From CAYQQJ01 sp964419935 (GTDB lineage Bacteria > Pseudomonadota > Gammaproteobacteria > Pseudomonadales > Cellvibrionaceae): a stretch of 64,000 bases of DNA. The notes under the pieces are model-generated. The model was not told the origin of the DNA. It worked only from the letters and a program-made list of their open reading frames with translations, and did not search any database. The stretch is from the NCBI GenBank assembly GCA_964419935.1, contig CAYQQJ010000011.1, positions 1-64,000 of the forward strand. Direction: 5' to 3'. Positions 1 to 9,789 of the stretch are shown here, in pieces; position 1 is the stretch's first letter, and each line of letters opens with the position of its first letter. Made by a program: the position numbers and the translations under genes.

Positions 1-53
1 GGGGTGGGTCAAAATTGTTGGCCAGAAGTGGGTCAGTTTAAATGGCCATTAAC
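1..53. mobile_element. probable insertion-sequence terminus (edge of window)
   Basis: The first ~50 bases carry two copies of GTGGGTCA (near 4-11 and 28-35) separated by ~24 bp, a pattern resembling the reiterated GGGTCA motifs in the ends of some IS21-like elements. The alpha-amylase on the minus strand runs into it, and its CBM20 domain stops abruptly here. No transposase is visible because the element would lie outside the window. The IS assignment is inference from motif and truncation. Confidence 0.4.
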
Positions 54-1955
54 ACTTTTGATGCACTTCCAGGAAAGAGCGCTATTGGCTGGCAACTGCA
101 GGTCGCCGGACCAAGTGGGATAGTTCGTCGAATCCAACAGTATTGCCTGGGCCGGGTTCCAGTTGCCAAGCTCTGCACTATTACCCACGACGTATACGCT
201 CTGTCCAAAATAGGTATATCCGCTGTGACAGCTGAAATTAACGGTTACGTCCTCGCCGTTGTCATTATCATCCTCGTCATCATCGGTGATGCCCACTGTA
301 TAGACAAACGATGAATCGTCGAACGTAATTGTGTAGGTACCGGCGTTAACAGCGATATCACCACCGCCTTGCTCTACAGCGTTGTCAGCATTGTCATCAC
401 CGAAATTGGTGCTCCAGTCGCCGTAGGCGTCGAACTTGAAACGACCGCTATTGGCAAAGGTTGCAGTGCCGATCCAGGTACCGTTATCACAGGTCATTGG
501 CTGACTGCCCCAGCTGTTGAACGTGCCACGCAGATTCATGGAAGAATACGTGCATGCGCCTGTAGATGGAACCGTTCCCACCTTGGCGCCTATGTGAATC
601 GCCGCCGCCTGAAATGCGTTGACCGAAAAGCTGGCTTGCCCCTGGTTGTTGACGCTGATGACTGTTCCTGTACAAACACCATCAGAAAAGTTGCCGTTAA
701 CAATGTCACAGTAGTTTCCTTCCGGCAGACCGGTTTGCAAGGTAGCCTGCAAGGTGCCGCTATTTTCCCGGTTGATGACCACGAACCCGAGATCACCACG
801 ACCGAATGCAATCTGGTTGTTGCCGTTATCCCACCAATTGGAAACCGAGAAAGCGCTACTTGTTACATTGCGAAACTCCACCATATTAACGACCGCCGGA
901 TGACGGTGCTCACAGACCCAGCCGTTATTACAAGCGCTGGCGCCAGTTGATGGAGGCCCCTGATCATGATTGCTGAAATAATAACTGGACATCACCTTTG
1001 GATAGCCGTAGGGATAGGCAAGCATGAATACATGACCCAGATCGTAAAGATCTTCGCCGTCCATATGGGTTAATGTCCCATAGGTATTCTGTCGCTGATC
1101 ATCGTGATTGGCGACAAAGACTACTGCATCATTGCTGTTGAGCCAACCGCCCCAGGTACCGATATTGACCAGATCCGCAAGTGGCCCGCGCCCCTTGAAA
1201 TAATGGCCGATGGTGCGTTCAAAGTTGAATTCAGTCACATCAGAAATGTACGTATATTGCCCCGGCTGGATAGGTTCCCCCGGCGCGCCGATGACTTCCT
1301 GAAATATATAAGGTGAGCCATTTAACCGGCTAACAATATTGGCGATATCGCCTGCAGGTATGTGCTTGGCCGCATCAATACGAAAGCCCGCCACACCCAT
1401 GCTGATCAGGTCATTCAGGTAGACAGCAATTTTACTTCGAACAGACTCATTGCCGGTGGCCAAATCATTCAAGCCGACCAGGTCGCAGTTCTGCACGCTC
1501 CAGGCATCGCCATAGTTGATGTCACTTGTGCAATTATGGAAATGGTTTGGACCGTAGGGAACCTCAGGAAAAATGCGATTCCAGGCCGCCATATGATTGA
1601 TGACGGCATCCACGTAAATATCGACGCCCACCGCATTGCAACGGTTCACCATATCCTGAAATTGCGCACGCGAGCCGGATCGCCCCTCAATAGCGTAGCT
1701 GACAGGTTGATAGCGGGTCCACCACTGGGATCCGGAAATGGATTTTTGCGGTGGTGACACCTGAACGGCAGAGAAACCTTTAGGCCCCAGAACGTTTTCA
1801 CATTCGCTCGCGACATCCGGCCATTGCCATTCGAACAAATGAACAAAAGCGGTTCGCGGCTCGGCAAGTGCAGACGCGGCCATTACCGTCCACAGAAGCG
1901 CTGCACCTGGTAGCAGAAACAACTTTTTTATTGAACATTTCATAGAGCATTTCAT
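33..1955 (-). CDS. secreted alpha-amylase (GH13) with truncated CBM20
   Basis: Endo-acting alpha-1,4-glucanase of GH13, of the animal/Streptomyces-like group (begins VHLFEWQWPDVASECE). Start chosen at 1955 because a GTGAGG Shine-Dalgarno lies just upstream and a signal peptide follows (about residues 1-31, ending ASALA). Catalytic residues are visible: nucleophile D194 in GFRID, acid E220 in FQEV, stabiliser D285 in VANHDD; the VDAVINH region is at 116-121. A starch-binding-like module lies at about 470-555, an acidic linker at 558-569, then CBM20 from about 570. CBM20 keeps only ~65 of ~100 residues: homology ends at WKCIK (633), followed by seven foreign residues and a stop. Catalysis should survive; starch-granule binding by CBM20 is probably lost. 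Two LacI-type operators lie upstream at 2122-2155. Confidence 0.9.
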   Translation of the reverse strand: MKCSMKCSIKKLFLLPGAALLWTVMAASALAEPRTAFVHLFEWQWPDVASECENVLGPKGFSAVQVSPPQKSISGSQWWTRYQPVSYAIEGRSGSRAQFQDMVNRCNAVGVDIYVDAVINHMAAWNRIFPEVPYGPNHFHNCTSDINYGDAWSVQNCDLVGLNDLATGNESVRSKIAVYLNDLISMGVAGFRIDAAKHIPAGDIANIVSRLNGSPYIFQEVIGAPGEPIQPGQYTYISDVTEFNFERTIGHYFKGRGPLADLVNIGTWGGWLNSNDAVVFVANHDDQRQNTYGTLTHMDGEDLYDLGHVFMLAYPYGYPKVMSSYYFSNHDQGPPSTGASACNNGWVCEHRHPAVVNMVEFRNVTSSAFSVSNWWDNGNNQIAFGRGDLGFVVINRENSGTLQATLQTGLPEGNYCDIVNGNFSDGVCTGTVISVNNQGQASFSVNAFQAAAIHIGAKVGTVPSTGACTYSSMNLRGTFNSWGSQPMTCDNGTWIGTATFANSGRFKFDAYGDWSTNFGDDNADNAVEQGGGDIAVNAGTYTITFDDSSFVYTVGITDDDEDDNDNGEDVTVNFSCHSGYTYFGQSVYVVGNSAELGNWNPAQAILLDSTNYPTWSGDLQLPANSALSWKCIKSVNGHLN

Positions 1956-2121
1956 TAAACACCTCACATTTAATTTATTGTTGTGAAACCCATTGCCTGT
2001 GTCAGACATACCACTGAGCGTATTTGGATTTTCAGTCGCGTGTTGTTTCCGGTGTTGCGCGATCTTTTCAACAAGATCGACTATCGATGGTACGGCCGCC
2101 GGTTTATCACCAACAATGGTC

Positions 2122-2135
2122 TGCATACGTATTCA
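2122..2135. promoter_or_regulatory. LacI-type operator 1 (amylase)
   Basis: TGCATACGTATTCA, a near-palindrome with the central CG step typical of LacI-family operators. It is one of seven copies in the starch locus and lies about 170 bp upstream of the amylase start. The likely ligand is the LacI-type regulator encoded at 23657-24805. Confidence 0.75.
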
Positions 2136-2141
2136 AAACGT

Positions 2142-2155
2142 TACATACGTATGCA
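2142..2155. promoter_or_regulatory. LacI-type operator 2 (amylase)
   Basis: TACATACGTATGCA, centred 20 bp (two helical turns) from operator 1, so two dimers could bind on the same DNA face. Confidence 0.75.
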
Positions 2156-2198
2156 ATGGGGAAGATGTGATGAGTGTCGCTTTTGGTGAATGCTGAAC

Positions 2199-2265
2199 CG
2201 TAGGTCGGATAAGACATGAGTTTGTACGAATGACGCCATCCGACGTAAAGGTCGGATGGCGTGCG
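2199..2265. repeat. dispersed repeat family 1, copy a
   Basis: Starts CGTAGGTCGGATAAGACATG and contains an 11-bp perfect inverted repeat (2234-2244 with 2251-2261, CGCCATCCGAC/GTCGGATGGCG). The same element recurs at 21971, 29258, 37328, 38116 (partial) and 56589. Its shape is REP-like; it lies between genes and may act as an mRNA 3' stabiliser, but no T-tract follows the hairpin. Confidence 0.75.
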
Positions 2266-2298
2266 AAGGTTATTCCGTTGCACAATCTCAGGACGAAA

Positions 2299-5280
2299 TC
2301 AGAACGAAAAGTTCGCACCGAGATAGAAGGTACGTCCAAACCATTGCAGTTTTCTCGGTAAATCCTCATCCAGCATATAGCTTCGATTCGGTTCATTGGT
2401 CAGGTTGCTCACCGAGAAAACCAGGTCCACCCCGTTGTTGAACGCGTAGGACGCCTGATAGTCCAGCACGGTTTCCGCAGCATACATAACCGGGTCCAAC
2501 TCGATATTGCGTGTTTCGCCCACGAACGCGCCCTGGTAGCTGGCGGAAAGCCGGGTCTCGAAGTTTTCATAGCCATAGAACAGCGTCAGGTTACCGGATT
2601 CTTCCACCATGCCGGGGAACGGCAATGTGCTTTCCGCTGCGGTCGTGCTAAGAGGGTTCGCCACGGTGATTTCGCTATCGGTGAAAGACGCACCCGCACT
2701 AATACCCAGCCCCGACAAAGCCCCAGGTAGGAAATTAAACGTTTGCGTGTACGACAGCTCCAGGCCGCGAATAAAACCACCTTCATCATTGTTAGTGGCG
2801 TAGTTGTAAGTGCCATTCAGTACCGGCTTTTCGGTTGGAACATTGCCTTTATCCATGACAATAGCGGTCTCTGGGATATCAAAGCCAAATTCCTCAAACG
2901 GAAAATTCTCGATGGAGACATCCTGAATAAATGATTTGATTTCCCGGTGGTATACCGCCGCAACAAAAGCACCATTGGTGTCAGGCATGTAATGCTCGTA
3001 GGACAAATCCACCTGGTCCGCAATAAACGGCGTGAGAAACGGTGATGTATTGCTGCCGTAGTTATAGGTGGGGCCTTCGGAATTAAGACGGTCAATACTA
3101 CCTTCAGAAAATGTGGCCAGCTTATTGATTGGTGGTCGTGACAGTACCCGCGCCGCCGCAAACCGTAGCTGATCCGAATCAGTAAGATGGAAGTTGAGGT
3201 TCAGCGAGGGCAAGGTATTACTGTACTTAACACCGACCCGTTGGTACGCGAGGTCACTGCGGCAGTTGCCCACTTCATCACAGATAGTGACCGCACCCTT
3301 GGCTTCATCTCCGTCGACGTTGACCATGGCAAGGTTGGACTGATCGGTATCCACCCGACGAACGCCGACATTACCGGTAATATCCAAACCGGCAATCGTC
3401 ATGTCGAGGTTTGCCATTAAATAATACGCGGTAACAATTTCGTCAATGTCCGCGCGTTCACGCATGGACCAATCCCGCCCTTCACTCCAGCGCGCTGCGG
3501 GCTCAATGGAACGCGAACGCAAATTGCCGTGAATGTTGTACGCATCTGTATTGAAACTCCCTTGCGGATTGGCGACAGTGCCAAAGTTCCACGGGCTCAT
3601 CAACACCAACCCATCATCCACCGCAGCCTGAATAATCGCTTCACCATCAATGGCGGCAAACGCTGGAAAGTGGCTGAAATCGTCCTGCCACTGAACGGTG
3701 CCGGAATTTTCATCGGGAATGGCTAGCGAATAGTCGGTAGCGATTGTGCCGGCCGCGCCATCCCCGTAAACGAATACCTGGCGACGTTCCTTGTGGTTTC
3801 GTTCGGAATACCTCACGCCCGCTTCAATGGAGGACACCACCGGAATATCCAGTTCGTATAAACCATCCAGCCGAATGGCGTCCACCACATCGCTGTTAAT
3901 TCGTGGGTAGCGCTCGTAGGTGGACATGCGCAACGCGGTAATATCGGTACAATCCGAAGTGAGCATGGCACACTCCGCCGTGATATCGGTATAGTCCGCA
4001 CTGAGGGCGACATTGGGAATATTCAACCCCGCAAGCCGGTAGGCCACCTGCTCATCATCCTCACGCGTCCAGCCACTGGGCGTAGACGGGTCGCGCTTGT
4101 ACAGGTGCGAACGGGTCAGGCCCGTTGCTTCATAACCCGACGCTTCTGAATGGGAGACATCGGCAGAAACCTGCCAATTATCCTGTCGCCATTCCGCATA
4201 AAAACCACCGGAAAGAACATCGCGGGTATTGGAGCTGTCATCATTGGCGATCTGAATATCCAACGCCGTGCCGTCGCCTTCAGGCAAGGCGAATTCGCCG
4301 CCGATCACGTGCCGGTTATCGTCCCAATAAACCGGATTGGCGATGTCCGCACCCACGAGTGGCTGAATGCGATAACCGCGCCGGAAGGATTCGGATTTGA
4401 ACTCCGAATAGAACACATCGGTTTGCAGGGTAAGGTGATCATTGGGTTCGAACTGTATCGCACCCATGTAACCGTCCCGGGTTTCATCACCACCGTCCTG
4501 CATCATTTCAAAGCCGTCACTCAAGCGAGCCTCGGTATTGCCATTGACAGGATGGTCTTCGTAGTTGTAATGCTCATAGATGGCCGCAGCGCGAGGTTGC
4601 GCAAGTTTCGCATAACCCAAACTGATACCGAGTGTTTCATCGAACAGTTTTTTCTGAAATGCCAGGGAGAACCGGTAGCCCATGGAATCAGCGCCATAAA
4701 TATCGCTGGCCTGGTCATTGTAGCTGCCGCGAATGCCAATATTGAGCCTCTGGTCCTCAGCCATGTCCAACGGGTTAACGGTTTCCAACTCAACCGTACC
4801 GGCCACACCACCTTCAATGAGCGACGCTTTGGGTGATAGATAAACGGCAACGGATTGAATCAGCTCCGACGGAAACTGACTAAATTCCATGGCGCGGGTG
4901 CCGTTCGGCGATACCTGTTCGCGCCCGTTCAGCGTTGAGAAAACAAAGCCCTCCCCCATGCCGCGCACTTGAATCGTGCCCGCCTGCCCGCCGGAGCGCG
5001 TAACGGTAATGCCGGGCAGACGACCAAGTGCATCGGCAATGGACACATCTGGCAAACCACCCAGGTCGTCAGCTGAAATAGCCTGTATCACGGTGTCGGC
5101 ATTGCGTTTGGTTTCAATGGCATTGGCAATCGACTGCGCAAAACCGGTGACCACGACTTCTTCAAGCACTGGAGTTTTGCTGTCGTCATCTGTGGCTTGG
5201 GCATACACGTTTGACGCTGCGCTGGCCACGCCAAGTGCGGCGATGATGGCCGCTAAGGGTTTTACAGTAAAGTTTTTCAT
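2299..5280 (-). CDS. TonB-dependent receptor (TIGR01782-like)
   Basis: Outer-membrane importer, 993 residues, probably for maltooligosaccharides or starch fragments. A signal peptide covers about residues 1-27 (ends NVYAQ), then the plug domain with VLEEVVVTGFAQSI and the ADALGRLPGITV and RGMGE motifs of the Xanthomonas/Caulobacter-type receptor family, then a long beta-barrel ending in an aromatic residue (YLGANFSF). It lies 80 bp downstream of the pullulanase gene on the same strand and is probably co-transcribed with it, with a GC-rich hairpin in the gap that could set relative expression. No copy of the operator lies directly upstream. Substrate is inferred from neighbours only. Confidence 0.9.
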   Translation of the reverse strand: MKNFTVKPLAAIIAALGVASAASNVYAQATDDDSKTPVLEEVVVTGFAQSIANAIETKRNADTVIQAISADDLGGLPDVSIADALGRLPGITVTRSGGQAGTIQVRGMGEGFVFSTLNGREQVSPNGTRAMEFSQFPSELIQSVAVYLSPKASLIEGGVAGTVELETVNPLDMAEDQRLNIGIRGSYNDQASDIYGADSMGYRFSLAFQKKLFDETLGISLGYAKLAQPRAAAIYEHYNYEDHPVNGNTEARLSDGFEMMQDGGDETRDGYMGAIQFEPNDHLTLQTDVFYSEFKSESFRRGYRIQPLVGADIANPVYWDDNRHVIGGEFALPEGDGTALDIQIANDDSSNTRDVLSGGFYAEWRQDNWQVSADVSHSEASGYEATGLTRSHLYKRDPSTPSGWTREDDEQVAYRLAGLNIPNVALSADYTDITAECAMLTSDCTDITALRMSTYERYPRINSDVVDAIRLDGLYELDIPVVSSIEAGVRYSERNHKERRQVFVYGDGAAGTIATDYSLAIPDENSGTVQWQDDFSHFPAFAAIDGEAIIQAAVDDGLVLMSPWNFGTVANPQGSFNTDAYNIHGNLRSRSIEPAARWSEGRDWSMRERADIDEIVTAYYLMANLDMTIAGLDITGNVGVRRVDTDQSNLAMVNVDGDEAKGAVTICDEVGNCRSDLAYQRVGVKYSNTLPSLNLNFHLTDSDQLRFAAARVLSRPPINKLATFSEGSIDRLNSEGPTYNYGSNTSPFLTPFIADQVDLSYEHYMPDTNGAFVAAVYHREIKSFIQDVSIENFPFEEFGFDIPETAIVMDKGNVPTEKPVLNGTYNYATNNDEGGFIRGLELSYTQTFNFLPGALSGLGISAGASFTDSEITVANPLSTTAAESTLPFPGMVEESGNLTLFYGYENFETRLSASYQGAFVGETRNIELDPVMYAAETVLDYQASYAFNNGVDLVFSVSNLTNEPNRSYMLDEDLPRKLQWFGRTFYLGANFSF

Positions 5281-5329
5281 TTGATCTGTCTCAACTCGTT
5301 ATTTGATTTATCGCTATGGGAGCAAATGC

Positions 5330-5350
5330 CCGCGCCGCCAGGCGGCGCGG
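5330..5350 (-). terminator. GC-rich hairpin between pullulanase and TonB receptor genes
   Basis: A 10-bp perfect inverted repeat (CCGCGCCGCC / GGCGGCGCGG) separated by one base lies just after the pullulanase stop. There is no T-tract, so it is more likely a processing or attenuation hairpin than a full intrinsic terminator. Confidence 0.45.
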
Positions 5351-5360
5351 ATGAGGCGTG

Positions 5361-8300
5361 TTATTCGGCCTCCACAGTCAAGGTGGGTGATTTGGGGTTG
5401 GACATGTCGACGGTGAATTTATAGCTAGCAGCGGCAGGGGCATTCAGCACCGTGTTGTGTCCACCGGGTATGGTTGCCAGTGTCACAGTGTCCCCTGATG
5501 CCAGGGTTGCACTAGCGACATCCGCAGCTGTGTAATCCACCGTACTCCAATCTTCCGAAGCAATTTTGAAGCTGTGCTGCCCGGCGGCGACATCCAAAGT
5601 GACTGCGTAAATGCCATGGCCTTGGTACGCAAATTGACTGGCAGCGTCGGCACCCCACCCGTTCATGTCACCGCGTACATACACTGCCCCTGCGCCCCAT
5701 ACATCCAACGCATCTTTAGCTGTGAGTACAGGTGCAGCCGGATCTGTCGCGTCCAGTTCGAAGCGATAGGTGCCAGCGGTGGCCGGAGTGAAAGACAAAT
5801 TGCCGCCGTTGTGTGCCAAGGTCAGCGGCGTATCGAGGGTGACCGCGTCACTCGCGCCCGCGCCATAGTTGACGGTACTCCAGGTCGCATCCGCCACCTT
5901 AAAACCGTAGGTACCGGCGGCGAGTTCTACCGTATAGCTGTAAATGCTGTCGCCTTCGTAAGTCATGGCGGTAGCGTCAGTCGGATCCCAGGTGACTATG
6001 CCGCGCACATAAACCGTGGCGTCGCCATAAGGCACCGGCGGCTCATAACCGGAGGTGGCAGTAGCAGCCAACCCTTCGCCTTGCACGCCAAGTTGCGGCT
6101 TGACGAACACCGCCGTGGTGTAAGCTGGTACAGTGAAAGTGCCGCCCAATTCGTCCCCGCCCGCTGCAGTGAAACTCGCTGTGCGTGCCGTGGGGTCAAT
6201 GGAGCTTGCTTGTACCGGATGCAATTCAAAGCCTGCAGATGTCACAACACTCTGAGAGATTTCCGTATCAGCACCATTGATGATCACTACCACGGCATCG
6301 TAAGCGGGGTCGAGATCTGCACGGGCTTCGCTTTCGCTGCCACTGACAGTGCCAACACCGTCATCAATACTCATGACAATAAGATTATCGCGCTGGCCTT
6401 CGCCGCTATTGTGAAAGCCCACACGATCCATCACCTGTTCCGCAGTTGTCAGGCTGAACAACGGGCTGCCGTCACTTATGCGCAAAAACTCGTTGAATAC
6501 ATCCGAGGCGAGTTGAATATGGCTCGGCGCCGGTGTGGATTCTGTATCAATCACCGCTTGCAATACATCCTCATCCGTCAGTGTATCGCGCAGCTCGGGC
6601 GGCAATCCCACATTCCAGTTGTTGGTCTGCTTGGTGAAATCAATATAGTTAAACCAGTCCCCGGCGTTGTAACTGTTCCTGGACAGGGATTTCGAGCGCA
6701 GTAAATCCGTGCCCATGTGAAAGAAGGGAACACCCTGGCTTAGAATTGGCACTGATAATGTGAGGTTATGAATACGCACACGGTTTTCCAGCGACGTATT
6801 TTCCGGCAAGGCCCCGGGATGATGAATCCAGTCCCACAGGGTTTCGTCGTCGTGTTTGGAAACGTAATTCACTGCTTCCTGCGGATCCAGGTTATAGGCA
6901 CCCACACTGCTTGCCTCGATGGTATTGCCGGAGTTGGTGACCAGGCGGAAGCTGGCAAGATTGCCCGCCAGACCTGCGCGGATGGCGTTCTCGTTGCCGC
7001 CTTCTGTTACCAGGTCCAGCTCGCGCAACGGGTTGCGGATGCGGTCATTGAAAGTACCGATACCGGTGCCGGCCAGGTTCTGTTGCGTGGCTAAAACAGC
7101 AACGCGCTCATCGCCGGATCCGCCATTCAAAGTCCAGGCTTCGCCGTAAAAATAATTATCGGGATCAACCGCTTTAACGGCTTCCCAGGCATTGAGCAGA
7201 ACGCTCTTGGGCATCAAACCGGATTGATCGAAGCGGAAGCCATCAACCTTGTATTGCTCCGCCCACATCACCACTGAATCAGTGACAAACTTGCCCATCA
7301 TGGCGCGCTCAGTGGCAGTATCAGGACCCGCACCGGAGCCGGATGTTTCAGGTACACCGGTGACTGAATTTGTGCGGTAGTAATAACCCGGAACAATTTT
7401 GTCAAAGGTGGAGTTCGGTGCTTCAATGCCGGCTGCTGCGGTGTGCGGATAAACCACGTCCATCACCACACGCAGCCCCATGTTGTGGAATGCCATGTTC
7501 ATTGCACGCATTTCCACGATACGAGGAATGCCATGGGGATCTGTCGCGTAGCTTCCGTCCGGTGCGTTGAAATGCTGTGGATCATAGCCCCAGTTGAAAC
7601 CGTCATAGCCCGCCATGGCCCCGGCCAGAACACGCGCGGAATCCTCGAACGGCGAGTAGCTTTCAAATACGCTCAACAAGGTGGCGTCATGGGCTTCGGT
7701 TCCGTCACAGACCGGTGCGGAATTCCGCGGCTGAACCGCTTCACAGAGTTCGTACACCGCGCTGTTCAAGTTAACTTGTTCACTTTCATTTTCGACTATC
7801 GATGATTGATCAAATGTCGGCAACAGGTGAATATGATTGATACCCGCATCGGCGAGCGCTTGCAGATGCTCTACAGGGGAGGTGCCGGTATGGGTAAAGG
7901 CCAGGAACTTGCCTCGGTGTTCTTCCGGTGTATCCATGTCACGAATACTGAAGTCGCGCACATGCCCTTCATAAATGCTGATTGCTTCCGGCACTGCGAC
8001 TGTCGGCACTGTGTGGGAATCCCAACCGGCCGGTTTCACATCCGCATCCTTGAGATTGACAAACTGCGAGTGGGCGCCGTTCGCAGACAGACTGACTGAG
8101 TAGGGATCCGTGGTTTCCAGAGTAACTATTTCGCCGGCAACGGCGTTATAACCGGTCACACGAAAACGGTAGAACATGCGATCCAGGCTATTGTCACCCT
8201 GATAGCGCCAGATTCCGGTGGTGCTGTCGTAGGTCATTTCCTCGGTAGTTTCCAGACGCGGCGGGTTGCCGCTGAAAAGACGCAGTTCAACTTTCTGTGC

Positions 8301-9383
8301 TGTGGGTGCCCACACGGAAACAGCGATGCCGTCGCCGTCATAAGACACACCCAGAGTCGCCTCATCGGCGTTGTTATCGCCATCGGTATAGAGTGCATCC
8401 AGCAGCAGCGCCTTCTGCACATCGGTGCCAATTCGACCACCGTCAGCGTCCCCCACCAGCACGAGCTGCTGCTTCAACAGGGTTTTAATTTCCTCATCCG
8501 GCAGATCAATGCTGTAGGCGTGGTAGCCATTGAAATGCGGTGTCAATGTCAACTGCTCACTGGTGAGTGTTGTGGGAGAGAGTTCTGCCACCAGCGAGCC
8601 ATTGGCGACACTGCCGTCAGTATTGGCCGCTATTTCACCGGTTGCAGAACTGTAAAGCTGCACACTGGATACGTCTTCATGCCACACAATGGTGGAGCGG
8701 TTGATCCAGTGGGCGGCGACATTATTGATTGCCAGCGCCGGCTTCTCGTATTCCTCGCAGATGTCGTCAATGCAAATGGGGGCAGCGCTATCCCTGCTAT
8801 TACGCAGGCTGGTGGGATCTGCTATGACAAAGGCCATCCGCTCATATGGCAATCCACTGCGGGTAATATCAATCCTCAGATCATTGGTCTGGTCCGACGC
8901 GTTGGCATTTTTGATAATGAAGTTGCCGCAGGTGCCGGTTTCGCTGATCTTCACCACAAAATATGCGCCGTAAATCGGGTCCGGATCGGCATCCACAACA
9001 CCGGGTCCCGTTGGCCAGGTCGTAGGGACACCATCGGCCCAGCCGTTGCCACAATCCTGCCACAAGTGCAGAGTGTATCCATCGAACTGCTTGTCGCGCT
9101 TATTGAAATAGATAACCACTTCATCGTCGGCCGGCGTGTAGACCGGTACTGGAAAGTCCGGTTCAAAGCACGCACCCTTACCAACCCGAATTTCTCCGTC
9201 CGGGCAGGCCGGCAATGGTGGCGGCTCGCCGCAGCTACCGTCTTCGAGTACCTGCTGAAAATCGCTGCATACCGTTAAGGGTGTTGTATCACCATCGGTT
9301 CCACTACTTCCACCACAGCCTGCAAGCACCAAAAAGGCACAGGCCAGCGTAAAAAGCGTCAGGCTTTTTTGAATGTTACTCAT
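5361..9383 (-). CDS. pulA: type I pullulanase lipoprotein (GH13_14)
   Basis: Debranching enzyme hydrolysing alpha-1,6 bonds of pullulan and amylopectin. Start at 9383, preceded by GGAG; lipobox LVLAGC gives lipidated C23. Order: CBM41 about 85-185, pullulanase N-terminal domain, CBM48 about 345-440, catalytic barrel with the type I signature NWGYDP at 597-602, nucleophile D719 (FRFD), acid E748 (YGEAW), stabiliser D845 (KHDDE), then a C-terminal all-beta domain and two X25-like repeats in the last ~200 residues (each with YVRG...W and WSTV.Y). At 1340 residues it is longer than a basic pullulanase because of these added modules. It probably sits on the cell surface or outer membrane and feeds linear oligosaccharides to the adjacent TonB receptor. 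Confidence 0.93.
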   Translation of the reverse strand: MSNIQKSLTLFTLACAFLVLAGCGGSSGTDGDTTPLTVCSDFQQVLEDGSCGEPPPLPACPDGEIRVGKGACFEPDFPVPVYTPADDEVVIYFNKRDKQFDGYTLHLWQDCGNGWADGVPTTWPTGPGVVDADPDPIYGAYFVVKISETGTCGNFIIKNANASDQTNDLRIDITRSGLPYERMAFVIADPTSLRNSRDSAAPICIDDICEEYEKPALAINNVAAHWINRSTIVWHEDVSSVQLYSSATGEIAANTDGSVANGSLVAELSPTTLTSEQLTLTPHFNGYHAYSIDLPDEEIKTLLKQQLVLVGDADGGRIGTDVQKALLLDALYTDGDNNADEATLGVSYDGDGIAVSVWAPTAQKVELRLFSGNPPRLETTEEMTYDSTTGIWRYQGDNSLDRMFYRFRVTGYNAVAGEIVTLETTDPYSVSLSANGAHSQFVNLKDADVKPAGWDSHTVPTVAVPEAISIYEGHVRDFSIRDMDTPEEHRGKFLAFTHTGTSPVEHLQALADAGINHIHLLPTFDQSSIVENESEQVNLNSAVYELCEAVQPRNSAPVCDGTEAHDATLLSVFESYSPFEDSARVLAGAMAGYDGFNWGYDPQHFNAPDGSYATDPHGIPRIVEMRAMNMAFHNMGLRVVMDVVYPHTAAAGIEAPNSTFDKIVPGYYYRTNSVTGVPETSGSGAGPDTATERAMMGKFVTDSVVMWAEQYKVDGFRFDQSGLMPKSVLLNAWEAVKAVDPDNYFYGEAWTLNGGSGDERVAVLATQQNLAGTGIGTFNDRIRNPLRELDLVTEGGNENAIRAGLAGNLASFRLVTNSGNTIEASSVGAYNLDPQEAVNYVSKHDDETLWDWIHHPGALPENTSLENRVRIHNLTLSVPILSQGVPFFHMGTDLLRSKSLSRNSYNAGDWFNYIDFTKQTNNWNVGLPPELRDTLTDEDVLQAVIDTESTPAPSHIQLASDVFNEFLRISDGSPLFSLTTAEQVMDRVGFHNSGEGQRDNLIVMSIDDGVGTVSGSESEARADLDPAYDAVVVIINGADTEISQSVVTSAGFELHPVQASSIDPTARTASFTAAGGDELGGTFTVPAYTTAVFVKPQLGVQGEGLAATATSGYEPPVPYGDATVYVRGIVTWDPTDATAMTYEGDSIYSYTVELAAGTYGFKVADATWSTVNYGAGASDAVTLDTPLTLAHNGGNLSFTPATAGTYRFELDATDPAAPVLTAKDALDVWGAGAVYVRGDMNGWGADAASQFAYQGHGIYAVTLDVAAGQHSFKIASEDWSTVDYTAADVASATLASGDTVTLATIPGGHNTVLNAPAAASYKFTVDMSNPKSPTLTVEAE

Positions 9384-9789
9384 CAGTTTCAACTCCACTA
9401 TTATTTAATTATTGGATGTTTCTGTAACCGCTGACCTCTTGGGATCAGTGTACCGGTCAGACGATTCGAATCGCCCAGGGACTACTTATCACTCAAGGTT
9501 CGGAGTTCACCAAGCTCTATAACGCCGCCTTTCAGGGAGCTTTAACGCCGGCCCGCTTCGGGGTTGGACTTTCTGGAAACGCCGTAAACCCGTCCATGGG
9601 GGCTCCCCCACGAGGTCCCTCTCGTGAGGGTTCCAGAAAGTCCAACCCCAAATCGAACCTCACCTTGTGCCAGCCCTGAAAGCATGCAATCTTGAACTCC
9701 GAAACTTGAGTTATCAGAATTACTTTTTTTTGATCTGTCGCTGTCGCACAGACCCCAGGCATGAACCCGGGTTTGCTATCGTGCAACCG
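9384..9789. other. intergenic: pullulanase upstream region
   Basis: This 406-bp gap contains the nested palindromic element at 9492-9710 and presumably the pullulanase promoter near 9400-9490. No copy of the TGCATACGTATGCA operator is present. No supported gene. Confidence 0.6.
9492..9710. repeat. nested inverted-repeat element (~219 bp)
   Basis: Three inverted-repeat pairs are nested inside each other: outer 18 bp with one mismatch (9492-9509 / 9693-9710), middle 9 bp (9529-9537 / 9674-9682), inner 19 bp perfect (9560-9578 / 9631-9649). The whole can fold into one long interrupted hairpin. The loop contains GTAAACCCGTCCATGGGGGC. It may be a MITE-like or structured intergenic repeat; only one copy is in this window. 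Confidence 0.7.

Larger units (their letters stand above)
1956..2298. other. intergenic: amylase promoter region, operators and repeat element
   Basis: This 343-bp gap between the first TonB receptor (ends 2299, minus strand) and the amylase (starts 1955, minus strand) contains the paired operators (2122-2155) and one copy of dispersed repeat family 1 (2199-2265). No gene is supported here; the minus-strand reading frame upstream of 1955 runs through the operators and lacks a Shine-Dalgarno. Confidence 0.7.

Noticed and set aside
4150..4836. 228-residue frame antisense to the first TonB receptor
   Set aside because: Shadow of the receptor's codon pattern; no start signal or recognisable domain.
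9467..9480. GATTCGAATC resembling a tRNA T-loop
   Set aside because: No acceptor, D or anticodon arms around it; it is simply a short palindrome.
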